A stretch of DNA of 64,000 nucleotides from Megaleporinus macrocephalus (Eukaryota; Chordata; Actinopteri; Characiformes; Anostomidae). The notes under the pieces are model-generated. The model was not told the DNA's origin. It made no database searches and saw only the letters and a program-made list of their open reading frames with translations. Positions within the stretch are counted from its first letter, which is position 1; every line of letters starts with the position of its first letter. Where the stretch lies: NCBI GenBank assembly GCA_021613375.1, contig CM038722.1, forward strand, positions 20,632,107 through 20,696,106. The letters are read 5' to 3'. Of this stretch, positions 22,534-34,659 are shown in pieces. Made by a program: the position numbers and the translations under genes.

Positions 22534-24188
22534 TATATGTTGTGTTGTCTAACTTCTGTGTATTTCACAAGCCTCTATCAGTGACCACCTGATCCGATCT
22601 CAGAAATAGAGATATTTCAATAGACTGCTATTGCCTGCCTAGCAACATCTTGGTTGTATTTATATATTTTAACAAACTGTCATCAGCTACCAAGCAATGT
22701 TCTGATCTAATCTGAAAGGTCAAAGCATATTGTAATGGCATTATTCACATCTATGCGGGTTTTACAAGTTAACAAGCAGGTTATACACCGTGATTGGCTC
22801 TCATACCGTATAACTTATTTTAAAGTGGAAACCAAAAACGTATAGAAATATCTGCGGTACCAATGTTTCGGCTGGTTGTTTATGTAGCCCTCTTTTGGGT
22901 AAGTCTAGCCACACATAATGTGCCTACTACACACTTAGAGGTAAGAATAACAGCATGTTCAAAACTGAGGAAATCCTACTTGTTAGACTTGAAATATGAA
23001 AGTAAAATCGTCTTCAAAGGCAACATAAATAGGAATGTCTATGAGCAAGCTGAGCGCATTGCTTGGGGATGTTAGGGGACGACATAAGCCAGCCAAAAGT
23101 AGTGCAAAGCATTGTGCACATAGTAAACAATATGGGATTTTACTGTAGCATTTTAACGTGCCTGGCATGTTTTACCCAAGCTGGTTTGGTTGAACTAACC
23201 TAAAACTGGAAAGTACGTAATGTGCAGCTGTAATATCTTTAGAGAAGCTGTGCAGAACTGGACTCGGCCTTGGCAGACACTCAGATCAGGATTGGGGGTA
23301 AAAAGCACTTGTTTGGGTCATCACTGTGTATAAGCATACGGGTCACAGAGCTTTTACTAGGTCCTTCAGTGATGAGTGCTAGGATCTGTGTCAGAAAACA
23401 CTGAGCCTAGAGTGCATCAGGCCACTTCAGGACATAAGTTCCGTGTTTTTCATGTTTCACACCCCAGCGAGTGGTGACATTCGGGTAGCGCAAGTGAGAA
23501 GAGACGCGGCTCGAATCACGACCAGCGAGACTGCTTTATTCTCACTTCTGCTGGCCAGCACTTGGGTCCGAAAGCTTGCAGAAAATGAGGCATAAGGCCT
23601 GTGGTCAGAAGCACACTGGCGCTAATAGATAAGCATGTCCTAGATAAGTGACTTTATCCCGACGTTCTAGGGTTCTGCTTCCTCCACCAGTGACATAACC
23701 GGACTCAGTTTTATAATAGTCAACATAAACTTCATACAGATTATTCCAACTATCTTCTACACAGAGACCTAGCTTTTAATGTATGTAATACTAAATAAAT
23801 GAGCAAAAAAAACAGTGTCCTTACCGCCGTTGTTTCTTATATCCTCACCTTTCCAAAAAGAGTTATGTTTAAAACAGTAATGCATTTGTTTTTTGTTGGA
23901 CTCTTCAAATTACCAGTAGTGGTGCAGGCTTAAGCTTCTAGCACTTGCAATACCTTTGCTAACACACTGCTGGATAGTGTGATAAATCAACAAGCAGCAA
24001 ACTAACAAAAGCAACAGCAAAGTAAACGACTATAGGCCTCATTCACTGTGGCAAGAAACCCTGAGCTCTATGAATAACGGTGAGAGGCTACAATCGCAAA
24101 GGAGTTGGACTCATTAACGGTACACACCAACCTTGTATCTACATCCTTTGTTCACTTTAGCAGGTCAGTTTATTTAAGGTGCGCTATA
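22534..24188. other. Non-genic stretch
   Basis: No supported gene or complete repeat. Moderately GC-rich text at 23460-23700 is unexplained. Confidence 0.45.
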
Positions 24189-24530
24189 CAGTCTGTATTA
24201 CCTGTATACTTAAACCAGCATACTTTTCACCCTGGTTTTCAATGTCAGGACCCTCACAGTACCACCACAGAGCAGATATTATTTGGGTGGTGGATCATTC
24301 TCAGCACTGCATTGACCCTGACATGGCGGCAACGTGTGCTGCTCAAACATCTGGCCAACTGTGTTCTGTGAGCAGCGCCCTATGAGCACTGATGAAGGAC
24401 TAGAGGATGACCAACCCAAACTGTGCCACAACACATGAGCTATTGTCCCCGGCTTTACATCTCCAAGGTGAATTCATGGTCTAATAGAGTGGACAGTGAA
24501 TGGACATCATGTTTCAAAACTCCAGCAACA
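24189..24530 (+). repeat. Common otophysan interspersed repeat
   Basis: Contains ATTATTTGGGTGGTGGATCA, TTCTCAGCACTGCATTGAC, GCACTGATGAAGGACTAGA and CTAATAGAGTGGACAGTGAA in order. I recognise this series from an abundant repeat in characin, catfish and zebrafish genomes. This copy is full-length-like but diverged. Family assignment is from memory. Confidence 0.65.
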
Positions 24531-24759
24531 CTGATGTGACTCAGGCTCGTGTGAATTGAAGAGAATGAAGTTAATGAATTACTGGTGCCTTTTTTAAATT
24601 CAAGCCAATCAAACAAATGCAATTATTACTGATTGGTTATTTCAATCATTTGACAGCCTTCCAAATAAAAATATAAATAAAATATGCATTAGTTAACAAA
24701 TTTTATGTGATCTATTCCCCCCACAAGACCGTTCTATAGCTTCCCTCTCCTCGTTCCTT

Positions 24760-25170
24760 CCGCTCTTCTCTCCTTTCCTGTTTTAAGTGCTCAGCCACTC
24801 TCCTTGTCTCAGCACCGGGGTCAGATATCAATTACCTACTCGTCATCTGAATGAAATGCAACGATGAATTGAAAAGACATCAATTAGCTTGTCATCAGCA
24901 TGCTTCCTAATAACAATCAATTTAAACAGGCCCCCATGATTTATTCAACACGATGAGGCTATGAAACAAAAACAAGACCAAAAAAAAAACAAAAAACAAA
25001 CAGAAATCGATATGAATTACAGTGTAATTGCTGTTTACAAATTTAAATCATACAATCACTTAACCTGAGTGTGCGAGCAGTGGTTGGCTGGCAATTGAAC
25101 ATATTAAATATTAACATGATCCATGCATCTGTTCCTAGCTGGCTGTTTTATTTCGATACCTCTCGCAGTG
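24760..25170. promoter_or_regulatory. Candidate conserved regulatory block 2
   Basis: Complex, repeat-free, AT-rich text with ATCAATTA at 24827-24834 and 24879-24886 and ATCAAT at 24916-24921, matching the ONECUT/homeodomain core, plus nearby CATGATTTATT and TAAATATTAAC. The density of such cores in 100 bp suggests an enhancer. Conservation was not testable. Confidence 0.35.
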
Positions 25171-25181
25171 AGAGAACAGTT

Positions 25182-25631
25182 TTAAACAGTGTTTCTGCTC
25201 TTGGCTGAAGTTGTGGTGGAGGGGGACTGGCCGGGGTGTTTTTGGCCGGGGTTATATCCGCCTCGACAGGACACAAGATCTTTCGGACTCGGCACAAACG
25301 TCACAGCAAAACAAACTCCCTCTGCTGGGACTGCACTCTTCCTTTTAATTAATTTTCTACAATTTTGGCAGCATACATAGCGCAGTTGCTCCCTCCGTCT
25401 TTTCTTCCATTCTCTCGCTCTGTATGCGTCTCCTTCACTCTTTCTCTCCACTCTGCTGGATATTCTGTCACTGTAATAGAAAACATTTCTCTCTTCCTCC
25501 AGTACACACGTACACACACAGTTTAATAAATACTCAGCACCAGGAACCGTGCGCATTAGCCAGTCACAGCAGACGGAAAGCAATAGTTCAGTGACAAACT
25601 GTACTTTAAATATTTCTCTTGTAACATACAT
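25182..25631 (-). other. 149-codon open frame, probably not a gene
   Basis: The longest non-repetitive open frame in the window. The translation is basic and cysteine-containing (for example RYVCCQNCRKLIKRK) with no recognised domain. One or two frames this long are expected by chance in 64 kb read in six frames. A local CpG-rich stretch (25225-25305) adds slight interest. No splice or promoter context supports it. Confidence 0.12.
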
Positions 25632-25936
25632 GGGACCATGCAGTGTCTAAAACAAAATAATACAAGTTTATTTGATATTATGTAACAACCTGATGCCGCT
25701 TTAGGTGATTATGTGTGCTAACTGGTGGGATATTAGAATTTTATGATTGAAATCCAGCCTAGACAAGTTTGACGTCCTGTTTTGCTCTGGAGCTATGTGG
25801 CTAATGTAGCTACTGAAAGCTAAGAGACTATTTACTGAGATATAAATAACTGAAATTGTTTTTGATGTTCAGTGTAGTATTAGGAGACATGCCAAAAATC
25901 ACTGATTAGCCATATTGCTTTCCTAATGGTCACAAA

Positions 25937-26004
25937 AATAGCTTGAATTCAAATAAACAAACATTACAAATAAAAAATGTTTGTTTATTTGAATTCAAGC
26001 TATT
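25937..26004. repeat. Perfect 29-bp hairpin
   Basis: Arms 25937-25965 and 25976-26004 are exact inverted copies around a 10-nt A-rich loop. The arm begins AATAGCTTGAATTCAAATAA. The first base beyond each arm fails to pair. It could be a very small MITE or a structured transcript. Confidence 0.9.
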
Positions 26005-27289
26005 GTTATGTTATATATGTTATGTTATGGAACCATTTAGAAGTTAACACCTTTGTTGCCTTAGTAAAACTGTGTCTCTGTAAATTCATAAATCATTGTA
26101 CACGCATAAATCAAGACCTATACTAGATTAGACAAATACTTTTCCAAACCCACACCTATTAACAATTTTGTTGGCATTAGTGCAGAAATTCAATAGTCAA
26201 TGTGTGACTCGGCTTGCGGCAGACATCCTAAACATCGTGTAGCATTCCAACACTTCCTCAGTGGTCTTTCTCCAACCACGGAGCCCTGTTCCCAAGCCAT
26301 GAGATGTTATCTTACAACCTCCCCCTGGCGCAGGAATGGATGTCCTAGTCCTTCAGCAGTGGGTTAGGACCAGACCACCCTGGCTTTGTTGATGAGGGGG
26401 GCGGCGGGTTTGCAGATGTCATGCATTGAGCTGGGTTTTTGTCTGGCTATGCTGGTGGATCTTTGGCACGAAATCCACTCGCATACTACCCTTATACCAC
26501 ATTAAAGATGCAGGTGTCCCTTCTGTCATCTGTCTTTAGGTGCCAGAAACACAAAAGACCAGTTTTTTCAGAAATCAATGAAGCTTAGCCACACGAGTGA
26601 AAGACTGAGGGGTCTCCACGAAAAATCCTTTTTATGTAGAACATCTGGAAATGGGGCAACTTCAATCATCAAGATCTCCAAGTGGCTCTCGGCTTGGACG
26701 TTCATTTCTGGAAAAACCTTTTAATTGATAAAGAAACTGTAGATTACTCAATGGTTCCTAAACTTTAAAAGGTTTGTTCTTATGTTTTAACCATACTTTG
26801 AACGTTGTTTCAAGAATTAAAACTAGATCTTCTATGAAATCCCTCTGGAGAACCTGTATTTAACATATAAACAAATGAACTGAACAGTATTGCTCATCAG
26901 CGACCGGTTGCACTAAACCTTTGTATGTTTAAACACAGTAAACACGCCATAAGTCTAAGTTCAGATGAACGCATTCCTACATTAAAATATTTTTATGCTG
27001 AGTATAGTATCTACTAAATAGTTACACATCCTCCCTATGTAGCTTAAGTGTTGGGAAACCGCATAGAAAGCACAAAAAGGATAAACATGAAGCCAATGCC
27101 TACAGTTAAAGTTCAGTGAGACACTCGTCAGCTGCCAAACACTGAGGCTCCTGTTGTGTTGGTCAGCCAGAAAACAAAAAGGTTTTAAAAGGTTGCATAT
27201 TTAATATATTTAATATTTAAATATATGAAATATGCAAAAAAAAATAAAAAATACAATGGCTACAAGTATTATGTTATATTCCCAAGTAC
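26005..27289. other. Non-genic stretch
   Basis: No gene recognised. Complex text at 26200-26500 without repeats could be regulatory; a TTAAATAT-rich AT stretch lies at 27197-27260. Confidence 0.4.
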
Positions 27290-27915
27290 ACTCCACTACT
27301 GCGCTCCTTTCACTGGCTTCCAGTAGCTGCTCGCGTTCAGTTTAAAGTTCTTGCCTACAAAGCCAAGAATGGACCAGCTCCTCCTGACCTTATGGCAATG
27401 GTCAAAAGTCGAACCGCACCTCGAGCCCTTCGGCTTCAAGTACGGCTCGGCTTGACCCGCCATCACTTAAGATTCATGGAGGACACACGACAAGACGCTT
27501 CTCTGTCCTGGAGCCCAGATGGTGGAACGAACTTCCACTGGCTGTCCAAACAGAAAACGTGGTCTTCAATCTCTTTTTAAAGCACTTATAAACACTAATC
27601 TACTAAAGTACTGGTAGAAACTGTAATTGCACTTCATCTTCTAGGAGCACTGGATAAGTACTGCACTTGTACTGTATGTAGTCTTGTATTTGTTCTCTTC
27701 TCTGTAGGTATTTCAGTCTGGCTAGGTATTGCATTGTCTTTTTTCTAGGTATCAGCACTGGCCCTGTGTTTATGGCAGTGTTTGAGTATAAGAGTGGTTT
27801 GGACTTAAACCTGTTTGTACTAGATAGAGATTCATACTCTAACCAACACTAAGCACTTTTGTAAGTCGCTCTGGATAAGAGTGTCTGCTAAATGCTGTAA
27901 ATGTAAATGTAAATA
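27290..27915 (+). mobile_element. LINE 3' fragment (L2-like), decayed
   Basis: Plus-strand translation from about 27312 reads HWLPVAARVQFKVLAYKAKN then GPAPPDLMAMVKSRTAPRAL, the C-terminal end of a LINE reverse-transcriptase ORF (the LPV-R-FKVL-YKA-NG-AP pattern). Frame is lost before the family terminus. The 3' tail GTCGCTCTGGATAAGAGTGT...AATGCTGTAAATGTAAATG at 27865-27915 is characteristic of fish L2-type LINEs. The element is 5'-truncated, as usual for LINE insertions. Confidence 0.8.
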
Positions 27916-29334
27916 TTCGGTCCAGCTTCGACAGATTGTTCTCTTTAATGCACTGTATCTACTAGTTAGTAATTACTAGTTAAAACATGACTTAAGGATT
28001 TGGTGTTGGACATTTTCTACTTTAGTGTGTGTACACATGCCTCAGTTAGGTCAAATCAAATACACTCCCTTTTGTGGCTTCTGACAGTGCAGTGTATGAC
28101 TTTCTGTTTACAATACACTGAACAATATCAAATATAGGCATAGCTGAAAGCAGCAGTAGTAGCCATCTTGAAACTTACATTTTGATTTTCTGTTTTCACT
28201 TGTTAGCTACATTAGCCTTACAAATTTTAGACATTAAGCATGTCTTGACTGATTGACAGTTGGGGTAAAGTGAAATTTTCACTGACTTGTTGCTTCAGGT
28301 CTTAAGGATGGCACATTAGAGCCAAGCTCTAAACTGCTGGGCCAGCCAAGACTAGCTCTCTTGGGCTAATGTTAAGTGCAGTCTATACACTCCTTATATA
28401 CGTCTATCTCAAAGCCCATCTCAAAGCCAACTAGTCCTCTTCATTCAATGCACAACCTGGGAAGCGTTCCAGCCTTTCCTATCAGACTCAGGTGCAACTC
28501 ATTAACTAGTAGATTAGGCAAAAAATGGAAAGAAAAAGCTCCAAATACAACATTTTTGCAGTTCCTTGGTATAGCCCGGTATGGAAACCTTTTTGTGATT
28601 CTGAAAGGAACCCTTACTCATCTATTCCACCTCAGGGCCCTCAGGAGTCCAAAAAAAGTCTTGGCTGGTCACCTGTACTTGGGCTAAGCAGTTAAGACAG
28701 CATACCTATGTGCATAAATTATAGTCATTGTGGAATTCTGTTCATTATTGGAGCTTCTACACAGAATTGCCAAGAGCTGAAGACACATCCAGGTAACAGT
28801 TTTTTCAGGTAATGGCTGGTTGCGATCAACTACCATGATCTGATAATGGTAGCATGAACATGCGTTTTCATTCTGAAGAATTCCTGTATAGGCATCTAGA
28901 ACTCACAACTCTAGCCAGCACCCCTCGGAGCCATTCTTTTAAGGCTAAGTCGTTCTCTACTGTAACACTCTGCCAGTATTTTGTGGTTCTTAGGGTAGCT
29001 AAGGCGGTCGTTGTGGAGTGTGGTGAACTGTCAAGCAGGACAGGGCGATTTCTGGATGTTTGAACACATTTTTCCTTTAACTTTCCAACTTTACTCTGAC
29101 AACCGAAATAAACAGAAGGAATACAATGTCAATTACCCAGTGTGCATGCTAAGGTGGACAAGAAGATGACTGGCTACTCCACCTTTAAAGTAAGACACTG
29201 AACATCTGCAAACTAGTAACCATTCACACTTGACAGGCTGCTCTCCGAGAACTGTTTGAGTGTGCTCAGGTTAACAAAGGTGCCAGAAAGGGTTTCTTGT
29301 TGGCGATCCAACATAACAGCTCTATCCCCCCTGC
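27916..29334. other. Non-genic stretch
   Basis: A 103-codon plus-strand frame (28376-28687) shows no family resemblance. Nothing else supported. Confidence 0.45.
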
Positions 29335-29460
29335 GGAGTTAAGCTCCCAAATCTTGCCCACCTGATCCAGGTAATGAAGACCTTCAGAGGCATCTGAATA
29401 TTAAAGCCAGGTGTGTTGGATTGGAGTGCTCCAGGACCAGGATTGAGCTCCACTGCTATA
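29335..29460 (+). repeat. Interspersed fish repeat fragment
   Basis: CACCTGATCCAGGTAATGAAG and GTGCTCCAGGACCAGGATTG in this order match a widespread fish repeat known to me from memory. Ends are not defined. Confidence 0.45.
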
Positions 29461-29885
29461 GAAGAACCAACATTGGTATCCTGAAAAGCTTGTCAGTGGA
29501 TCGGTCCAGCTTTGTAATGAGATGAAAGTGTGAAGAGGCTTTTTTAAGAATCTACATTATGCATAGGTTCTAAACCAGGCCTACCAAGTCCAGACCCATT
29601 TGGGGAATTGTATTTTTTTTTAAAGGGTAAGGTAAATCATGGGTCAGGACAGGTAATTCTCATCAGCAGCCATATTTCTGTGAAGCATCTGTCTAAAAAA
29701 GACACTGTAGTACAGTAACCATGTTCTACTTAGCAGATTTCAGTGCATAGTCTTCAATAAACATCTTGTTCCCTGTACAATTTAAACATATAACAGAACT
29801 GTTCCACAGGTTAATTCTATTGCTGTAACCAAGTCACATGCTTTATAATACAGCCTACTCCTGCTATTACCAACACAGGCCATAA

Positions 29886-29891
<6 letters not shown>

Positions 29892-29924
<33 letters not shown>
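29892..29924. repeat. (GA)n microsatellite
   Basis: Uninterrupted GA dinucleotide run. Confidence 0.95.
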
Positions 29925-29927
<3 letters not shown>

Positions 29928-29999
29928 ACTGTAGGTTATATTAGTATATAAATAACGAAAATCAGCCTGCCTTGAGCCAATAAGCTACTAGAGCGAATT

Positions 30000-30230
30000 T
30001 CTGTTTTATCGTCACAAGACTGTCTGACTTTAGCGGGGAATCTAATTTGGAGCCTCGTAGCGGAGCAGATATCGCTCGAGTCTCAATTACATTTAGAAGC
30101 GTTGCATGTAATGGTGGGGAGGGTTCACTGAATTGATCATATGGCTCAGCAACTGAAGCCTTGAGGCTCCAATATACTCCTAATTGGTACTGGACATAAT
30201 TTACTACTTACAATGTCAGCACTGTCTCAG
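30000..30230. promoter_or_regulatory. Candidate conserved regulatory block 3
   Basis: Complex, repeat-free text with GATTA/TAATT-type cores (TCTAATTTGGAG, CTCAATTACATT, CTCCTAATTGG) and TTTTATCGTC, distinct from neighbouring repeats. Regulatory role inferred from appearance only. Confidence 0.25.
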
Positions 30231-30745
30231 TGTGGCACAGTCTAGTTGGCGCTATGATGCTTGGTTGCAATGCAAATGCGGAGAGCGCCAGCAGGCACAT
30301 GCTGCAACATATACCCCGTTCACATGTTAATTCACTTAAAGGAGACAGAGCTTTGGTAGGTGAAGTCAGCCATGCGTTTTTGGTGACTTGGGCCGCACAA
30401 TATGGATTGTGGTATGCCTTAAATATAGTTTTTTATATATATATAAAAAAATTCCCTGTGTATATCTGTTAGGTTCATGGGTCTTAATATTAGAATTATA
30501 TGTGAACATGGCCAAACTACATCAAAATACAAGTGTAAATGCACCAGACTTTTAAAAAGATATGAATCACTGCTTCAACCACTTTATGGCACATTTTATA
30601 GCAGTGTAAACACAACCGACTTTCCAAGATACATTCGACCACAAGAAAATCCTTCAACCAACCAAACTCCTCGCCAGTAGACATATGATCTATGTCTGCA
30701 TGGAAGATAACGATGGAAGATGCATGTAAATTGGGGGCCGGACAT

Positions 30746-31172
30746 TCACAAGGTCCCAATTCAATTCAATTTCTGATTCGATTCAATATCGGTTCATTTA
30801 GGGATATTTCAGTTACAATAATATGTTTTGTTTGAATATGAAAAGAGATTTTCAGAGAACTAATGTGGTAAATGTACAAGAAACACTCAACCTACCATTA
30901 CTAAAAACATTAGTGTTTATATGTTTATATACCGTCAGAGTTTCTGAATCCAAAATGTAGCCAGACATCTGCTTTCAAGTTCTAGGGCGCCTTTACTTAT
31001 GCTCCAGTCATGCTTAACTGATGAGCACGAAAAACAATGGCTGATCAGGGTGGGCAGGGGGGTCTGGAATGCTAATTTTAAAGATTGATCTCGGGTTTAT
31101 ACGAATGGATATCAGATTATTCAAATGAAGATGGATTTGAATCGAAAAATCTATTTTTTAAACACACCCCTA
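30746..31172. mobile_element. hAT-like MITE, left end decayed
   Basis: The right end ACACACCCCTA is a hAT-type terminus and is followed by CCGGACGT (31173-31180), seven of eight bases matching CCGGACAT at 30738-30745. The interior near the ends has the ATTCGATTCAATATCGGTTC style of fish hAT MITEs. The left terminus lacks the expected inverted repeat. Confidence 0.5.
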
Positions 31173-31340
31173 CCGGACGTATTACTTAATAGCAATATAG
31201 ACAGACACTACTGTGCAAAACCAAATGCAGAGGCTTACAGAGAACCAAGCTTCCATCAAATAAACATCTGAACAGCTCTCCGAGAATGGCTTCCAAAGAA
31301 CATGGCTACAGTGCCGACGCAAGTTTCACAACCTGAAGCT

Positions 31341-31502
31341 TAATGAGCGGATTTGCATATTCTGTCCAACACAGCAATCAGATTTCAGTCTGACTAGCCA
31401 GAGATGCATTTGACTACCAAGTGTGAATGCATGGAGCTAAAAAATCTTATCAGGATACAATCCAGGTACTGGTCACATGGAGTGACCAGGTGTAAACGGA
31501 GT
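31341..31502 (+). repeat. Interspersed repeat, copy 2 of a pair
   Basis: Homologous to 22378-22533 (shared GGATTTGCAT, CTTATCAGGATACAA, AGTGACCAGGTGTAA). Divergence is substantial. Confidence 0.6.
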
Positions 31503-31719
31503 GTAGGATATGATGTGGTTAAAGATGAGCCTGCATTATTTCTAGGTCTATTTCTTTTTGGTTTGCTGGATCATGGGAATGCCTTCGTTTACATATTGCA
31601 TACGTCTCCAGTACCGGGCCGTTACTACAGCAACATTTAGCACACGATATGTCCTTTCCAAGTTTCCTGGAAAATGCTAACTCGATAAAAAAACCCAGAA
31701 CACCAGAAGGGCATATATG

Positions 31720-32130
31720 CCATTCTGAGATCTTTCCTTTTTGCCATCTTGCCCATTAAATTCAGCGTCAGCGTAAATTCTGTCAGGATTGGGGCCAACA
31801 GGTCCTGGATCAGCAAAGAGTGCTTCCAAACTGGGCTTCATGACTCAGCAGAAACCACAGAATCGCCCAGTCAGCGTAGCTGCCACTCAGTCAGTGGGTC
31901 ATCGGGCCAGCCCAGGCAACCAGAGCCGAGAGTAGGACGTTGGAGCGTCATAAATAATGGGGCAAAGCGTGATCATTAGCCTGGATTATTTAGCTTAAAC
32001 ACTGGCCTCCATCCACAGCAATCTAGAAACCATTACCTCTCAATGAGCAATCCCCGAGCCAGCACCTGCCAATCAGAGAGCGGCAGGCAAATTGAAGCGG
32101 AGCGTAAAGGAAGGCGGAGAAGGAAGCGTA
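31720..32130. promoter_or_regulatory. Candidate conserved regulatory block 4
   Basis: Repeat-free, complex sequence with TGACTCAGCA at 31841-31850, the core of AP-1/NF-E2/MAF sites, and further paired CAGTCAG elements. It lies just before a GA-rich tract. Enhancer-like, unproven. Confidence 0.3.
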
Positions 32131-32245
32131 GTGCATAGTCAGGAGGAAAAAAAGAAGAAGAAGTGTGGGAAGTGCTTGGCTGTAGAGTTTCCTCTTTAGA
32201 GAATGAGAGAACAGCGAGGGATCCTGCAGAGAGAGGGGCAGGTAG

Positions 32246-32258
32246 GAAAGAAAGAAAG

Positions 32259-32295
<37 letters not shown>
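32246..32295. repeat. (GAAA)n/(GA)n purine microsatellite
   Basis: A GAAA run passes into a GA run. Minus-strand Ser/Leu-rich open frames of 134-147 codons across it are products of the repeat. Confidence 0.9.
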
Positions 32296-32297
<2 letters not shown>

Positions 32298-33282
32298 AGG
32301 AAGGTGGGGGGAGCAATAGAACTCCTCCCCACTGCTCTGAAACAGTCTGCTCTCTGATGGGCCCCTCGACCCGCTTGGAACTTGGCCAGAACCCACAGCA
32401 CAGCCAGAAACTTACTAACACATATACACTCACACACAGGCTCGTACTAACACAGCAAACAGACACATGCTCTAATACTTACTCCAGCCCCCCGCCCCCC
32501 AACCCCCACTGACACAAGCTCCTACTCAAAACCACACGTTTATAAACCAGTGTGCACACATTTGTTTTTATAGCAAGACAAGGGGTCATACATACATACG
32601 GCACTGCGCAGAGCCAGACACTGAGCTTCTTTATCTAATGTCCTGTCAAAACCGCCATTAAGTTATTAATTAACTCCACGAGAAAATACATTTTCAGTAT
32701 TTTGTGTGTCTGGGCTTTACCCTTATCACAGCTTCCATTCTTTTCAGGAACTCGCTTTCAGGTTCATAAAGAGATCTGCAGGGAAATATCTCCAAACCTC
32801 CAAAGTTCAGTCTGAGACGTTGGTCGCATTTTCTGCTTCTCACGATCTCGTTACTCAAAATGCATTCAGTGATGTTAGGGTCTGGACTCTGGGGTCAAGG
32901 GTGTAGGAGCGGGTCTGACATTGGGGGGGACACATTTGCTAATATGAATCAAAGCCCACCCTGTCCCCTAAATATTACCTATAAGCTCCACTGTAGGTAA
33001 GGTAGTAAATCACTGTGTGTAGAGTGACGTAGAACAACATATGTGGAATTACAGTAAATTACAAATAAATAAATAAAACACAACATTATCTGTACGTCTG
33101 TTTATGATTAGATAAATCCAACAAAAGCTAATTAGAGTCAGGAGTTAGCAAACCTGGAGTCCAATGAATGAAAGGAGATTGGAGGGAGGTGTAGAGCTGC
33201 TTTGACTTATTAAAGACACTCAAACTTTTGAGTTTGCTATACATGAGAAGCATCTGCTGATGTGAACCATGCCTCAAAAAAA

Positions 33283-33523
33283 AGAGATCTACGATCAAGA
33301 ATTGTTGATTTGCATAAACTCACGACGGAGTCCAATAGAGAGGCTGTGAAATGACCTCAAGAGAGCTGTTCACACCAGACATCCTAAGAATATGGCTGAG
33401 CTGAAGCAGTTCTGTAAGGAAGAACGGTCCAGAATTCTTCCTGAACGTTGTGCAGGTCTGATCAGCAGCTACCGGAAACACTTAGTGGTTACTGCTGCCA
33501 AAGGAGGTTCGACCAGTTATTAA
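33283..33523 (+). pseudogene. Tc1-type transposase remnant, internally deleted
   Basis: Two transposase pieces remain in different frames. The first, 33283-33318, reads RDLRSRIVDLHK, the N-terminal helix-turn-helix region of Tc1-like transposases. The second, 33332-33523, reads PIERL, a stop in place of Trp, then NDLKRAVHTRHPKN and a C-terminus ending AAKGGSTSY. The E of PIER is the last residue of the DDE catalytic triad; everything between, including both aspartates, is deleted. The 3' flank GGGTTCACTTACTTTTTCC is the usual Tc1 family end. The left inverted repeat is not visible. Confidence 0.85.
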
Positions 33524-33725
33524 ATCCAAGGGTTCACTTACTTTTTCCACCAGCACTGTAAATGTTGTGGATGTGTCCAATTCAGACAATAAATATTATA
33601 ATTATTTGTGTGTTATTAGGTTAAGCACACTGTGTTTGTCTATACTATACTCAACTTTTTCATTTTTTTGGACTAATTAATGCAGAAAACCAGGTCATTT
33701 CTTGCCAATGTATGTAGCATTACAG

Positions 33726-33900
33726 TTGTCATGACAAGTTTACCCTCCAGTAAAGTGATACAGAACATTACTTATGTTTTAATGTCAGTCAAATGTAAAG
33801 AGAACGTTCTTCAAGCATTTTTGGAGCATTTCTATTCGTCCAATCATCATCATATGTTCACACAAACGATTCGGGCTGCTGAGCTCAAATTATGTGGAAA
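33726..33900 (+). mobile_element. Decayed copy of the palindrome-ended MITE family
   Basis: Contains TTTTTGGAGCATTTCTATTC and GTCCAATCATCATCATATG as in the 11127-11319 family. Terminal repeats are lost. Confidence 0.5.
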
Positions 33901-34096
33901 ACGTTATTTGTAGCTGGTGACACTGTGACAGCTTTGGCCACAGGCTCCCTTAACTGCTGGAGGAGGGAGGAGGTCTTGCATTGTTGTTAGACGTCCCATA
34001 CATTTGATTTGTTACCACTTGTTTTGACAACACCAGCTGACCAGATTGTATGAAGGTTTCATGAAGACAGGACCAGTAGAACGGGTCCAAGACTAC

Positions 34097-34333
34097 TTAG
34101 AATTAGAATTAGAATTTAGAACTACGATTAGCCACATGTGAATATGACCTCCGCATTTAACCCATCCGTGCAGTGAAACACCCACATACACACACTAGTG
34201 AACATACACACACTAGTGGGTGGTGAGAAGCCCTTATCCACTGCGCCCACTGCGTGACTTGCTGCTCCCGGGGATCGAACCGGCGACCTTCCGGTCACAA
34301 GACCGGATCCCTAACCTTCAGGCCACGACTGCC
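34097..34333 (-). mobile_element. tRNA-derived SINE
   Basis: On the minus strand the head begins GGCAGTCGTGGCCTGAAGG. Box A (TGGCCTGAAGG, 34325-34315) and box B (GGTTCGATCC, 34281-34272) stand at tRNA-like spacing, about 9 and 53 nt from the 5' end, so an internal RNA polymerase III promoter is recognisable. The 3' end is a short repeated TTCTAA-type tail at 34097-34119. Confidence 0.85.
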
Positions 34334-34362
34334 ACGACTACTAATAATGACTACTAATAACG

Positions 34363-34428
34363 TTTGTTTGTTTTGTTTTGTTTTGTTTGTTTGTTTGTTT
34401 GATTGTTTGTTTGTTTGTTTGTTTGTTT
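34363..34428. repeat. (TTTG)n microsatellite
   Basis: TTTG/TTTTG run with few interruptions; AAAC on the other strand. Confidence 0.9.
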
Positions 34429-34659
34429 GATCATTTTTGTCTGGTGGTGACAATATAAAGAAATATACACTATATGACCAATGTTCACATATAAACCTAA
34501 GCCTGGTCTTATCCTCAGTGAAATGGGTTTATTTCCAGTTTTCAAGAATAAATTAAACGCGGCTTTGTTTTGTCCTGACTGTGTAGGTGAGCCTTGTTTT
34601 TCGGAGCTTCTCCTCCCGAGTCTGGACAGTTTTGTCCTGAAAATGTGCAAAAACAAAAA

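Noticed and set aside
25182..25631. 149-codon minus-strand protein
   Set aside because: Length is within chance expectation for 64 kb; no domain and no splice or promoter support. Kept only as a low-confidence feature.
34097..34333. Functional tRNA gene
   Set aside because: Boxes A and B are at tRNA spacing, but no acceptor stem closes, and the body and tail are those of a SINE.
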